Of a stretch of 64,000 bases of DNA, positions 35,859 through 43,973 are shown in pieces. Each line of letters begins with the position of its first letter. Positions within the stretch are counted from its first letter, which is position 1. Location: positions 299,502 to 363,501 of the forward strand of contig NZ_SJPM01000001.1 in NCBI RefSeq assembly GCF_007859915.1. The letters are read 5' to 3'. Source of the stretch: Neorhodopirellula pilleata. GTDB lineage: Bacteria > Planctomycetota > Planctomycetia > Pirellulales > Pirellulaceae. A program made the position numbers and the translations under genes. The notes below the pieces were generated by a model. The model saw only the letters and a program-made list of their open reading frames with translations, was not told where the DNA came from and did not search any database.

Positions 35859-37268
35859 ATGAAACGTCCTTCACACGCCGCGTTTCCCAACTTTTGTCGA
35901 TCCGATTTCAATCGCCGAACCGCGCTGTACGGAATCGGTGCGGGCTTGGGTGCGGTCGCTTTCGAATCGTTACTGCAAGCTGAAACCCAGCAACCACATC
36001 ATGCCGCCAAAGCCAAGCATTGCATCTTCTTGATGATGGAAGGCGGCCCGTCGCACATCGACACGTTCGATCCCAAACCGGAACTGACCCGCCAACACCT
36101 TAAGGCTTTCACTCGCAGCGGCGAAATGGAAAGCGCGATGTCGTCCGGAAAACGCTACTTCGTCAAAAGTCCATTTGATTTCATCAAAGCGGGCCAATCG
36201 GGTGCCGACATTTCTACCCCTTGGCTTCATCTCAAGGAGATGGTCGACGACATTTGTTTTTATCGCGGTGCCCAAGTCGAATCGGTCAATCACCCCACCG
36301 CCTGCTATCAACTCAACACCGGAAATCAATTCGGCGGTGATCCAGCCGTGGGATCCTGGGTGACGTACGGACTCGGTTCGCCCAACGAGAGCTTGCCGGG
36401 CTTTGTCGTCCTGCCTCGGACGAGTTATCCGCAAGGCGGCGCAGGCAACTGGACCAATGGCTTCTTGCCGGCGAAGTTTCAAGGGACTCCATTGCGGGCC
36501 GAAGGCAGCCCGATCCTGAATCTGTCACCTCCGCCGGGTGTGTCCGCGATGCGGCAGCGTGAGAACTTGGACCTGCTCGCGGAACTGAATCAATATCATC
36601 TGAATGATCGTCCGGGGCGTGGGGACTTGATGGCTCGCATGGAGAGCTACGAACTGGCTTATTCGATGCAAGCCGAGGTGCCGGGCGTCATCGATCTGGA
36701 GGGTGAATCACAGGCGACGCTTGATGATTACGGAATCGGCAACCCGGACACCGATGCGTTCGGACGAAAGTGTTTGTTGGCTCGACGTTTGGTCGAGAAG
36801 GGCGTGCGTTTTGTTCAAGCTTATGCCGGCAACTGGGATAGTCACGACTACATCCAAAAGGCGCACGGGGCTTTGATCCAAAGCGTCGATCAACCGATCG
36901 CCGCTCTGCTTCGCGATCTCAAACAACGTGGCATGCTTCAAGACACGCTGGTCGTTTGGTGCGGTGAATTCGGACGGACGCCCGATAATGGTTTGCGAGG
37001 CGGCGACCAATCCTATGGACGCGATCACAACGCCAAGGCGATGGCGATGTGGTTCGCTGGCGGCGGAACCAAGGCGGGCCATACCGTGGGGGCCACGGAC
37101 GAGATCGGCGCCGAAGCGGTCGAATGTGTCCACCATATCCGCGACGTTCATGTCACACTGTTGCACCTGCTCGGACTCGACGACAATAAGTTGACCTATT
37201 ATCACGCCGGTCGCCATAAACAGCTATCGCAGTTCGGCGGCAAAGTGATTCACGAATTGTTGGCGTAG
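35859..37268 (+). CDS. DUF1501 family protein, orphan
   Basis: I start at ATG 35859 (MKRPSHAAFPNFCRSDFNRR); the open frame extends upstream into the previous gene. The 469-aa product has a Tat-like signal (FNRRTALYGIGAGLGAVAFE), FLMMEGGPSHIDTFDPKP, and near the C-terminus VVWCGEFGRTPDNG with YGRDHNAKAMAMWFAGGG, all DUF1501 marks. Unlike the pair at the start of the window, no DUF1553 gene is next to it; instead the remnant of a DUF1080 gene follows. Function unknown. Confidence 0.9.
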   Translation: MKRPSHAAFPNFCRSDFNRRTALYGIGAGLGAVAFESLLQAETQQPHHAAKAKHCIFLMMEGGPSHIDTFDPKPELTRQHLKAFTRSGEMESAMSSGKRYFVKSPFDFIKAGQSGADISTPWLHLKEMVDDICFYRGAQVESVNHPTACYQLNTGNQFGGDPAVGSWVTYGLGSPNESLPGFVVLPRTSYPQGGAGNWTNGFLPAKFQGTPLRAEGSPILNLSPPPGVSAMRQRENLDLLAELNQYHLNDRPGRGDLMARMESYELAYSMQAEVPGVIDLEGESQATLDDYGIGNPDTDAFGRKCLLARRLVEKGVRFVQAYAGNWDSHDYIQKAHGALIQSVDQPIAALLRDLKQRGMLQDTLVVWCGEFGRTPDNGLRGGDQSYGRDHNAKAMAMWFAGGGTKAGHTVGATDEIGAEAVECVHHIRDVHVTLLHLLGLDDNKLTYYHAGRHKQLSQFGGKVIHELLA

Positions 37269-37319
37269 GCCGTTTCCAAGGGGCGTTCCTTGGTTTAGTC
37301 ATGCTGTATTGAGTTTCCA

Positions 37320-37560
37320 CCACGATGAGGATTTTGAGATGACGATTTCCATTTCAAAGCCGAGGTGATGACGACACCGGGCAGCAACGCGGGGATTTAC
37401 TTCCATACAAAGTATCAGGACGAAGGCTGGCCGAAGCAAGGTTACGAATGCCAGGTCAATATCACGCACCACGATCCTAAGAAAACCAGTTCGTTGTATG
37501 GAGTCGTGAACGTCGACGACCCGGGACTGGTGGATAACGTCTGGTGCACGCAGGAAATCT
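37320..37560 (+). pseudogene. DUF1080 (3-keto-disaccharide hydrolase-like) remnant
   Basis: From 37365 one frame reads VMTTPGSNAGIYFHTKYQDE, then GWPKQGYECQVNITHHDPKK and SSLYGVVNV, the core of the DUF1080 domain. Upstream in the same frame FHFKAE also fits, but a stop lies a few codons earlier. An alternative frame (DEDFEMTI) continues the similarity, so there is a frameshift near 37345. There is no signal peptide, and the C-terminal half is missing: similarity ends at about 37560, where the minus-strand gene begins. This is a gene fragment, probably the decayed neighbour of the DUF1501 gene. Confidence 0.75.
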
Positions 37561-37578
37561 GCGGGTCAAGAAGTTGGA

Positions 37579-38070
37579 TCAGAACTGAACTTCCGTCACG
37601 CCACGCGCTCCGGTGGGTAACTTGCCGGTCACGGTGATTTCCGACAGTGGATATCGCCCGGGCACCCATCGTTGATTGCTTTTGGTTGCGAAGGCGGCTT
37701 GGCGTACGACAAGTTCTTCGCCGGCAAGCAATGGCTTGTCTTGGTAGAGGAAGTACTGGCCGTTGAGATTGATTGTTAGGTTCGGAATGTCAAAGTCCAC
37801 TTGGCTTTGAATCACAACCACGTCATCAAGTCGCCGAGCTTGACCGTCGATCGTTGGCAACGGTCTGCGGTCGACGAGAACGCCGACGGGAAGTTCATGC
37901 TCGCTGGCCTTACCGAACACGATGGCGTAGGCGCTCAGCGTGATCAATGGAAACAAGCACACGGCCGCCAGGGCCAAAAAAAGGCCACGGGAAGAAAGCT
38001 GCGGAGCGGGGCCGATCGAGCGGGGAGGCTCAAATCGCTCGTCGTCTGGATTTGGTAATGGCTGGGTCAT
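37579..38070 (-). CDS. Single-pass membrane protein of unknown function
   Basis: I prefer ATG 38070 (MTQPLPNPDDERFEPP) over the in-frame GTG at 38106. The 163-aa product has a polar cytoplasmic start, one membrane helix (GLFLALAAVCLFPLITLSAY, about residues 30-52), and an external beta-rich part (LTINLNGQYFLYQDKPLL, then RYPLSEITVTGKLP). I do not recognise the family. It lies 53 bp downstream of the DUF1573 gene on the same strand and is probably its operon partner. Confidence 0.65.
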   Translation of the reverse strand: MTQPLPNPDDERFEPPRSIGPAPQLSSRGLFLALAAVCLFPLITLSAYAIVFGKASEHELPVGVLVDRRPLPTIDGQARRLDDVVVIQSQVDFDIPNLTINLNGQYFLYQDKPLLAGEELVVRQAAFATKSNQRWVPGRYPLSEITVTGKLPTGARGVTEVQF

Positions 38071-38123
38071 GCCGAAGTCGGAACGCCGACAATGATTCGG
38101 CGTCACGAGGTTTCCGATCCGCG

Positions 38124-39146
38124 TCAGTTGTTAACGGCAATTTGTTCGCGTTGGACTTCGGCGGTGAGAATGGCCTTCGCGGTCACCGCGTTTTCGCCCG
38201 CTGTTTTGATAACCAACGGAACACGTTGTGAACCGGTGGCGCTGCTGGGGCTCATCTTGACACTGATCACGTGAATTTTCTTTTCGGCACCGTTGTTGGC
38301 GAATTCCACGCTCCAGCCTTCGCATTCGATCGAATCGATGGCAAACGGTTCCCTTCCGGTGATCACCAGTCGCTGGATAATTTGTTGTTCCTGCTTAACG
38401 GTTCCCAACGCGATCGACTGAGGCGAGATATTCAGCGCGGTCACGACCGTGCCGGAAACTCGCAGGGGTACCCGTGGCATGCTGCGGTCGTTGGTTTGAA
38501 CGATCACCTCGTCCTGAAAGAATCCCTCAGGAGCATCTTCGCGAACCTGAACACTTAGCTCGTAGGTCGCGTTGGTCGCACCACGTTCGATTTGCTTGAA
38601 TGTCGGCACGAGCCACGACTGGTTTGCTCGCATGTCAATCACCTGCCAATCGCTACGTCCGGCGTAATAAAGCTTCGTCGTTCCGATCTCGCTTTCGCCT
38701 TGGTTGATCGTTCCAATCTCCACGGCTCCGGGATGAAAAACCATATCGGACCGGATATAGCCGTCCACCTTCAGATGAACTTCACTGTAGAACGGTTGAT
38801 CGATCACCACCGTCAGGGTTGCTCCCTTTTTTCCCCGAAAAGTTGGCGTATTGAAACGAGCCAACAGCGTTCCTTGCGCACCGGCGGGGATGTAGTTCGT
38901 GCTCAATATCGGCGTGGTGCAGCCGCAAGAAGCACGAACGGTTTGGATGTGCATGTCCCGCCCGGTCGTGTTGTAGATCGGAAAGGCAAATTCAGTCTTC
39001 GATGCGACCGCGACGGTACCGAAGCTATGGCTCTTAATCGGGAAGACCGAATCCGTCCAATCTGCAACGGCGGTGGACGTGATGACAGTCGCCGAAGTAA
39101 CCGCCAGTGCAACGAAACGGGCCGACCGGGTAAAGAATCGCAACAT
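38124..39146 (-). CDS. DUF1573 domain secreted protein
   Basis: I start at ATG 39146: GGAGGGG lies about 8 bp upstream, better than the GTG at 39149. The 340-aa protein has a signal peptide (FVALAVTSATVITSTAVA). The DUF1573 hallmark CGCTTP follows the first strand set (IQTVRASCGCTTPIL near residue 70). Further Ig-like strand repeats occur (VAVASKTEFAFPIYN, then WLVPTFKQIERGATNATYEL and later VVTALNISPQSIALG). DUF1573 proteins are ASPM/Hydin-like Ig modules, probably periplasmic or surface. The 163-aa membrane protein gene follows. Confidence 0.88.
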   Translation of the reverse strand: MLRFFTRSARFVALAVTSATVITSTAVADWTDSVFPIKSHSFGTVAVASKTEFAFPIYNTTGRDMHIQTVRASCGCTTPILSTNYIPAGAQGTLLARFNTPTFRGKKGATLTVVIDQPFYSEVHLKVDGYIRSDMVFHPGAVEIGTINQGESEIGTTKLYYAGRSDWQVIDMRANQSWLVPTFKQIERGATNATYELSVQVREDAPEGFFQDEVIVQTNDRSMPRVPLRVSGTVVTALNISPQSIALGTVKQEQQIIQRLVITGREPFAIDSIECEGWSVEFANNGAEKKIHVISVKMSPSSATGSQRVPLVIKTAGENAVTAKAILTAEVQREQIAVNN

Positions 39147-39426
39147 CACAGGTCCCCTCCGGGAGACATTTGGGAGATTTGGGGATTGATTCAGTCAATA
39201 GTACAGCTAGGACAGGATCGGGCAAGATCGAACGGGGGGGAATCACGCAAAACTCGCAGATTCTTTCTCTTTCCTGTCCTACTTCGGATACTTAATACCG
39301 TTTTCGGGGTACGAGCGGTCAACACTTCACGAAATCCTCCCAACGCCCGACCATCCCACCGGCAGCATCGCAATCATCGATCGGGTTGGGCTGACCCAAC
39401 GGATCCGTCCGATTTTGGCGCAGGAT
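39147..39426. other. Upstream region of the DUF1573 gene
   Basis: No gene is visible. It holds the GGAGGGG ribosome site of the DUF1573 gene (about 39155-39161) and a short hairpin GTTGGG-CTGA-CCCAAC at 39385-39400. The promoter for the minus-strand unit should be here. Confidence 0.45.
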
Positions 39427-39540
39427 GTAGGCTGGGTCGAAGCCGCTTCGGCGAAGACCCGGCAGACCAACCATCGACGATCAACTAGACCAGCTGACTT
39501 GCCGGGTGTTCGTCGCAAAGCCTCCTCCACCCAGCCTGCG
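39427..39540 (-). repeat. Solo, diverged copy of the 162-bp repeat unit
   Basis: Read on the minus strand it begins CGCAGGCTGGGTGGAGGAGG, continues with TTTGCGACGAACACCCGGC and ends TGCCGGGTCTTCGCCGAAGC then GGCTTCGACCCAGCCTAC. These are the two ends of the unit tandemly repeated at 52450-53580; the middle is shorter and unrelated. The ends are inverted relative to each other (GTAGGCTGGGT / ACCCAGCCTGC), so the unit itself is a palindromic mobile-type element. A second hairpin (GCGAAACC-TTG-GGTTTCGC) follows at 39572-39590. Confidence 0.78.
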
Positions 39541-39725
39541 TTTGGACGCCCGTGCGTTGCGGCCCCGTCGGGCGAAACCTTGGGTTTCGCTCTTGTTGCA
39601 CCGCGAACGGTTTTGCTAACCCGTCTGGTGAGTGAACGAGTTGTCCGTTTTCAGCGGATCAATCGGGACAAACCCACCCATCCAACCTCCGTCACGCAAG
39701 CCAACGATTGGCCGGGAATGCAGCG

Positions 39726-42293
39726 ATGAACGACTTCTTCAAACGACTAAGCTGGCGTCTAACCGGCGGCATCGTCACCATCGGTTTGGGAGCTTTCGCG
39801 GCCGCCCAAGCTCAGCGGCAGGAGATCGTTGATGAGACGCCCTTGCCGGCGATGCAGGCCCCGGCTTGGTCCGACTCGTTGCCGATTCCGATCCAGGCCG
39901 GGCCAGAACAAGCACAGTATGATTCCTTCGCTCAGGGTTCATCGGCTGACGATATGATGGGCCCCAGCACGATGGGTCCCAGCGTGATGCCGGCCGCTTT
40001 TAACACCGACGCTTGGAACCCTCCCGGTAGCGACACTGGTGGTGCTTTGGTGACGACGGTCAACCATGAGGCCCCCGTCGATCAAGAATCAGCCACAGCG
40101 AATCAACAGCCGTCGGAAACTCAGCCGCCATCATTCCCAGCCATGTCGATGCCCCAAGCCGTGTCGATGCCGTTGCCCGATGCATCGGCACCTCAGGTCT
40201 CGGCACCCCAGGCCTCGGGCGTTCAGGCCTCGGGCGATCAGGTCGCGGACTCAGGCCCGTCGATGATCATGCCGGCAATGGGCATGCCGAGCGGCGACGC
40301 AACGACGCAGGCCGATTCGATGCAGGAAGCCGACTCATTCGATCCGGCCGCCTTGGCACCCGCCCCCATGAGCGAGATCTCGATGAGCGAAATCCAGTTC
40401 GATCAAGGTCCCGATGTGTCATTGCAACCATCGATGGAACCCTCGAACACGCTGGGACCACCCCGACCCAGCCGATCGGAACCCGCTTACGAATCTGCTG
40501 AGTCGGCACCGGCGATGGGCCTGCCGATGAACAACTCGCTGCGCGCGGGGCCCGCTCCGCAGTACGAAGAACCCGCTCCACAATACGGCGACTCCGCTCC
40601 GCAGTACCAAGGCCAAGCCCAGCTCGATATGCCGCTGCCCTCGCTGCCTCAACCGCAAGCGATGCCCGCCCAGCAGGCTCCTTACCGAGCAGTCAATCAA
40701 GCCGTCAACGAGACCAACAACTCTTACACCGAACCAGCACGGTACCCCAATGAGGTCGGCTCGAGCTACCAAGCTAACCCGCCGGCTCGTTTGGCCGGAC
40801 ATCAAACGATGGGGCTTCCAGGTGGTGCCGATCCACGGGCGTCAGGCAACTCAGGCTACGACAACGCCCGGTACGCCGATCCCAACGGAGATTCGATCGC
40901 CGTTAGCATTCCAGGAGACCGCCGTCTCGAAGGTGTGCAAACGCCGAGTGTGGTGATTCACAAGCGGGCACCCTCCGAAGTGAAAGTCGGTCGTCCGGCG
41001 ACTTTTGTCGTTCAAGTTCGCAACGTCGGTTCGGCCGAAGCCCTCGGCGTTCAGGTCCATGATCGCATCCCCGCCGGGATGGAATTGATCGAAGCGACGC
41101 CGGCCCCGATCCGCACCGGCGATCTGTTGACGTGGGACCTCGGCCCGATGCCGATCGGTGACGAGCGTTCGATCACGATGCAATTGATCGCCCGCGAAGA
41201 AGGCGAACTCGGCAGCGTCGCGCGCGTCACGTTCGAAGCCGCCGCTTCGGTCCGCACCCGTAGCACGCGGCCGGAACTGAAGATCGTTCAACGTGCCCCA
41301 CAAAAGGTCTTGATCGGACAACAGCTCGAAATCGAACTTGAAATTTCCAACGTCGGTACCGGCGAAGCGACCGGAGTGATCTTGCAAGAAGACGTCCCCC
41401 AAGGACTCGATCACCCACGAGGTCGCCAACTCGACAACGCGCTGGGGACGCTTCGCCCCGGCGAGTCCCGGCGTGAGATCTTGCGTCTGCGAGCGGTCCA
41501 GCCTGGCATGATTCGCAACGTCGTTCACTTGGTCGCCGAGGACGCTCAAGAGGTCACCGACTCCGTCGACGTGGAAGTCGTCGCACCGTCGCTGGGCGTG
41601 CAATTGGCCGGCCCGAGCCGCCGGTTCCTCGAACGACAAGCGACCTACATGGTCAACATCGAAAATAACGGCACCGCTCCGGCGACGAATGTCGAAGTCA
41701 TCGCATACCTCGATCGTGGTTTTACCTTCGTCAGCACCGAGAACAACGGTCACTACGATTCCAACCGCCACGCCGTCTTGTGGTCGATCGTGAACTTGCC
41801 GCCCGGGGACGCCGGCAGCGTTCCACTGACGTTGCTGCCGGTCGAAGAAGGCGACCAAGCGATTCGTTTGGAAGCCGTCGCCGATCTGGAAACACGGGCC
41901 CAAAGTGAAAGCACCGTATCGGTTCAGTCGCAAGCCGAACTGAGTTTCTCGATCGCGGACACGGCCGACCCGATCGAATTGGGAAGCGAAACAACCTATG
42001 AAATTCGTGTGAAGAACGCAGGTTCTCGCAACGACACGAACGTCCAAGTTCGCTTGGTCGTGCCCCCGGGGATCGAATTGTTGCAAAGCGACGCGGAGGT
42101 CCAAACCGACGGTCGTGGCGGCTTGACGTTTGCCCCGCATGGCAACCTGCCCGCCGGCGGCGACTTGGTGTACCGGGTCCGCGTGCGAGGGACTCAGCCG
42201 AACACGCATATCATCAAAGCGATCGTCACCAGTGACCAAGCCCGGGTGCCGGTCACCAAAGAAGAGAGCACGATGGTCTACGAAGACCGTTGA
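39726..42293 (+). CDS. DUF11-repeat envelope protein with Pro/Gln/Met-rich N-terminus
   Basis: I start at ATG 39726; an in-frame TTG at 39708 is unlikely. The 855-aa protein has a signal-like segment (LTGGIVTIGLGAFAAAQA), then about 370 residues of low complexity rich in Pro, Gln, Ser, Ala and Met, with repeats such as APQVSAPQASGVQASG and PAPQYEEPAPQYGDSAPQYQ. The C-terminal half has about four DUF11/TIGR01451 Ig-like repeats, each with a KVGRPATFVVQVRNVGSAEA-like start (about residues 415, 525, 635, 745). Such proteins are large surface components in planctomycetes. The gene is flanked by the solo repeat on one side and a non-coding gap on the other. Confidence 0.85.
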   Translation: MNDFFKRLSWRLTGGIVTIGLGAFAAAQAQRQEIVDETPLPAMQAPAWSDSLPIPIQAGPEQAQYDSFAQGSSADDMMGPSTMGPSVMPAAFNTDAWNPPGSDTGGALVTTVNHEAPVDQESATANQQPSETQPPSFPAMSMPQAVSMPLPDASAPQVSAPQASGVQASGDQVADSGPSMIMPAMGMPSGDATTQADSMQEADSFDPAALAPAPMSEISMSEIQFDQGPDVSLQPSMEPSNTLGPPRPSRSEPAYESAESAPAMGLPMNNSLRAGPAPQYEEPAPQYGDSAPQYQGQAQLDMPLPSLPQPQAMPAQQAPYRAVNQAVNETNNSYTEPARYPNEVGSSYQANPPARLAGHQTMGLPGGADPRASGNSGYDNARYADPNGDSIAVSIPGDRRLEGVQTPSVVIHKRAPSEVKVGRPATFVVQVRNVGSAEALGVQVHDRIPAGMELIEATPAPIRTGDLLTWDLGPMPIGDERSITMQLIAREEGELGSVARVTFEAAASVRTRSTRPELKIVQRAPQKVLIGQQLEIELEISNVGTGEATGVILQEDVPQGLDHPRGRQLDNALGTLRPGESRREILRLRAVQPGMIRNVVHLVAEDAQEVTDSVDVEVVAPSLGVQLAGPSRRFLERQATYMVNIENNGTAPATNVEVIAYLDRGFTFVSTENNGHYDSNRHAVLWSIVNLPPGDAGSVPLTLLPVEEGDQAIRLEAVADLETRAQSESTVSVQSQAELSFSIADTADPIELGSETTYEIRVKNAGSRNDTNVQVRLVVPPGIELLQSDAEVQTDGRGGLTFAPHGNLPAGGDLVYRVRVRGTQPNTHIIKAIVTSDQARVPVTKEESTMVYEDR

Positions 42294-42766
42294 TTTTATG
42301 GCCGTTGATTTTCAAATTTTTTCGTTTTCACTCTCGACAAGAAAAAGTGAGGACCGATATTATTCGCGGCGCGTGAGGAAAAGCCATTTTGGTGAAAAAC
42401 CATCTGGCCCCGCCTCTCGTAGTTTCCCTTTGTTGAAGGTGTCTGGGTTCGGACCGGCTTGCAAGGTTGTAGCCGATGAACCCCAGTGCCTGGCAGGACG
42501 ATCCAAAGCACGATCACCCAGCCGAAAGCGCACGACGTTGCCATACCTAACGCTCGAGCCAGTTTGATCCGCCCGACACTTCGGGGGCTCAAATCTCAGT
42601 GGGTCAACACGTTATTGCTGCCCGGATGCGGCCCGATAACGGCGAGGAAAAGTCGGCCTTCGTCTGTCCGGACGAGCTGTCACCTCAGCTTCTTCTGAAC
42701 AGACGATCTTGGTTCCGTTTTTCTGTTTCCTTTGACTCCACTCTAGCGCAGAGGCACCCCAGCCGT
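42294..42766. other. Non-coding gap before the decarboxylase gene
   Basis: In this 473-bp gap the first 80 bp are AT-rich and the remainder has normal composition. Several short frames are open, but none has a ribosome site or recognisable product. I see no repeat, no strong hairpin and no riboswitch pattern I can name. It must contain the promoter of the decarboxylase-symporter unit. Confidence 0.4.
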
Positions 42767-43966
42767 ATGATCGCACCGCTACCGCTGCGTAGCTTCGAAA
42801 ACGAAGTCCGTGATTTCCCTGCCGAAGCTCGCCAACGTGTCGCCCAAGTCAACCTCACCTTTGAACAAGCCCAACAGCTAACCGACGAGCATGGAAGCCC
42901 GTTGCTGGTGGTGTCGAAATCGAAACTGATCGACACCTATTGGGCCATGAAAAACTCGATGCCCGGCGTTGATCTTTATTACGCCGCCAAAGCCAACCCC
43001 GATCGTCACATCCTGTCGACCCTGTGCGCCGAGAACGCCTACGTCGATGTGTGTTCGGCTGGCGAAATGCACGCCGCACTGGTAGCCGGTTTCACTCCCG
43101 ATCGGATGTTGCACACGCATCCGTGCAAGACTGATTCGAACTTACTGGAATGCTATGAAGCCGGCGTTCGTTGGTTCGTCTATGACAACCCGATCGAAGC
43201 GGCCAAGATCGCTCGGTTGACACCTGATGTGAACTTGCTGTTGCGGATCGCCACGACGGGCGCGAGCAGCAAGATCAATCTGTCGGCGAAGTTCGGTACC
43301 CCGATCGAAGAAACATTGGAGATGCTGGCCGTTGCCAAGTCGATGAACTTGAACGTTCGGGGCTTCTCGTTCCACGTCGGTAGCCAGTGCCTCAACCCGG
43401 AAGACTACTGCGGCGTGTTGCGAAACATCCGCCAGGTTTGGGAGGACGCTCGCAGCGCCGGCTATCGTCTCGAAGTGCTCGACATCGGTGGCGGTTTCCC
43501 CGCTCCGTATCGTGACGACGCCCCGACGATCGAATCATTCGGCGGTGCGATCTGGACCGGTTTGCAAGAAACGTTCGGCGACTTGGACATCCGTTTGATC
43601 GCCGAGCCCGGACGCGGCTTGTGCACCGAATGCGTGACCTTGATCACCAAAGTCATCGGCAAGAGCACCCGTTGGGGTATGCCTTGGGTTTACGTCGACG
43701 ATGGTCTATACGGTTCGTTTTCTGGTAAGATGTTCGACCACACCGACTTCCCCCTGTTCGTCCAAAACGACGGCAGTCGTGAAGTCGGCCCGTGTGTCGT
43801 CGCGGGGCCGACCTGCGATAGCAGTGACATCGTTTGCCGCGACCAAATGTTGCCAGAGATGGAACTCGGCGACTTGATTTTGGTCCCGTCGATGGGTGCC
43901 TACGCCGGTGCCAGCGCCTCGCCATTTAACGGATTGCCTGTCGCCCGCAGCATCAGTTTCGGATAA
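42767..43966 (+). CDS. PLP-dependent ornithine/lysine-type decarboxylase (fold III)
   Basis: I start at ATG 42767 (MIAPLPLRSFENEVRDFPAE); the frame continues upstream without similarity. The 399-aa protein is of the Orn/DAP/Arg decarboxylase 2 family. The PLP lysine is in DLYYAAKANPD (Lys75), HVGSQ is near residue 205, the glycine loop is LDIGGGFP, EPGRGL binds phosphate, and GPTCDSSD carries Cys350, the ornithine decarboxylase-type catalytic cysteine. Diaminopimelate decarboxylase usually has a different ending, so ornithine or lysine is the likelier substrate; the product would be putrescine or cadaverine. A sodium symporter gene starts 7 bp after the stop, so transport of the substrate or product is plausible. 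Confidence 0.85.
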   Translation: MIAPLPLRSFENEVRDFPAEARQRVAQVNLTFEQAQQLTDEHGSPLLVVSKSKLIDTYWAMKNSMPGVDLYYAAKANPDRHILSTLCAENAYVDVCSAGEMHAALVAGFTPDRMLHTHPCKTDSNLLECYEAGVRWFVYDNPIEAAKIARLTPDVNLLLRIATTGASSKINLSAKFGTPIEETLEMLAVAKSMNLNVRGFSFHVGSQCLNPEDYCGVLRNIRQVWEDARSAGYRLEVLDIGGGFPAPYRDDAPTIESFGGAIWTGLQETFGDLDIRLIAEPGRGLCTECVTLITKVIGKSTRWGMPWVYVDDGLYGSFSGKMFDHTDFPLFVQNDGSREVGPCVVAGPTCDSSDIVCRDQMLPEMELGDLILVPSMGAYAGASASPFNGLPVARSISFG

Positions 43967-43973
43967 TCCTATC

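Noticed and set aside
40851..42239. 462-codon frame on the minus strand
   Set aside because: It is antisense to the DUF11 repeats. Its translation is Arg/His/Asp-rich with no domain, as expected from codon bias of the true gene.
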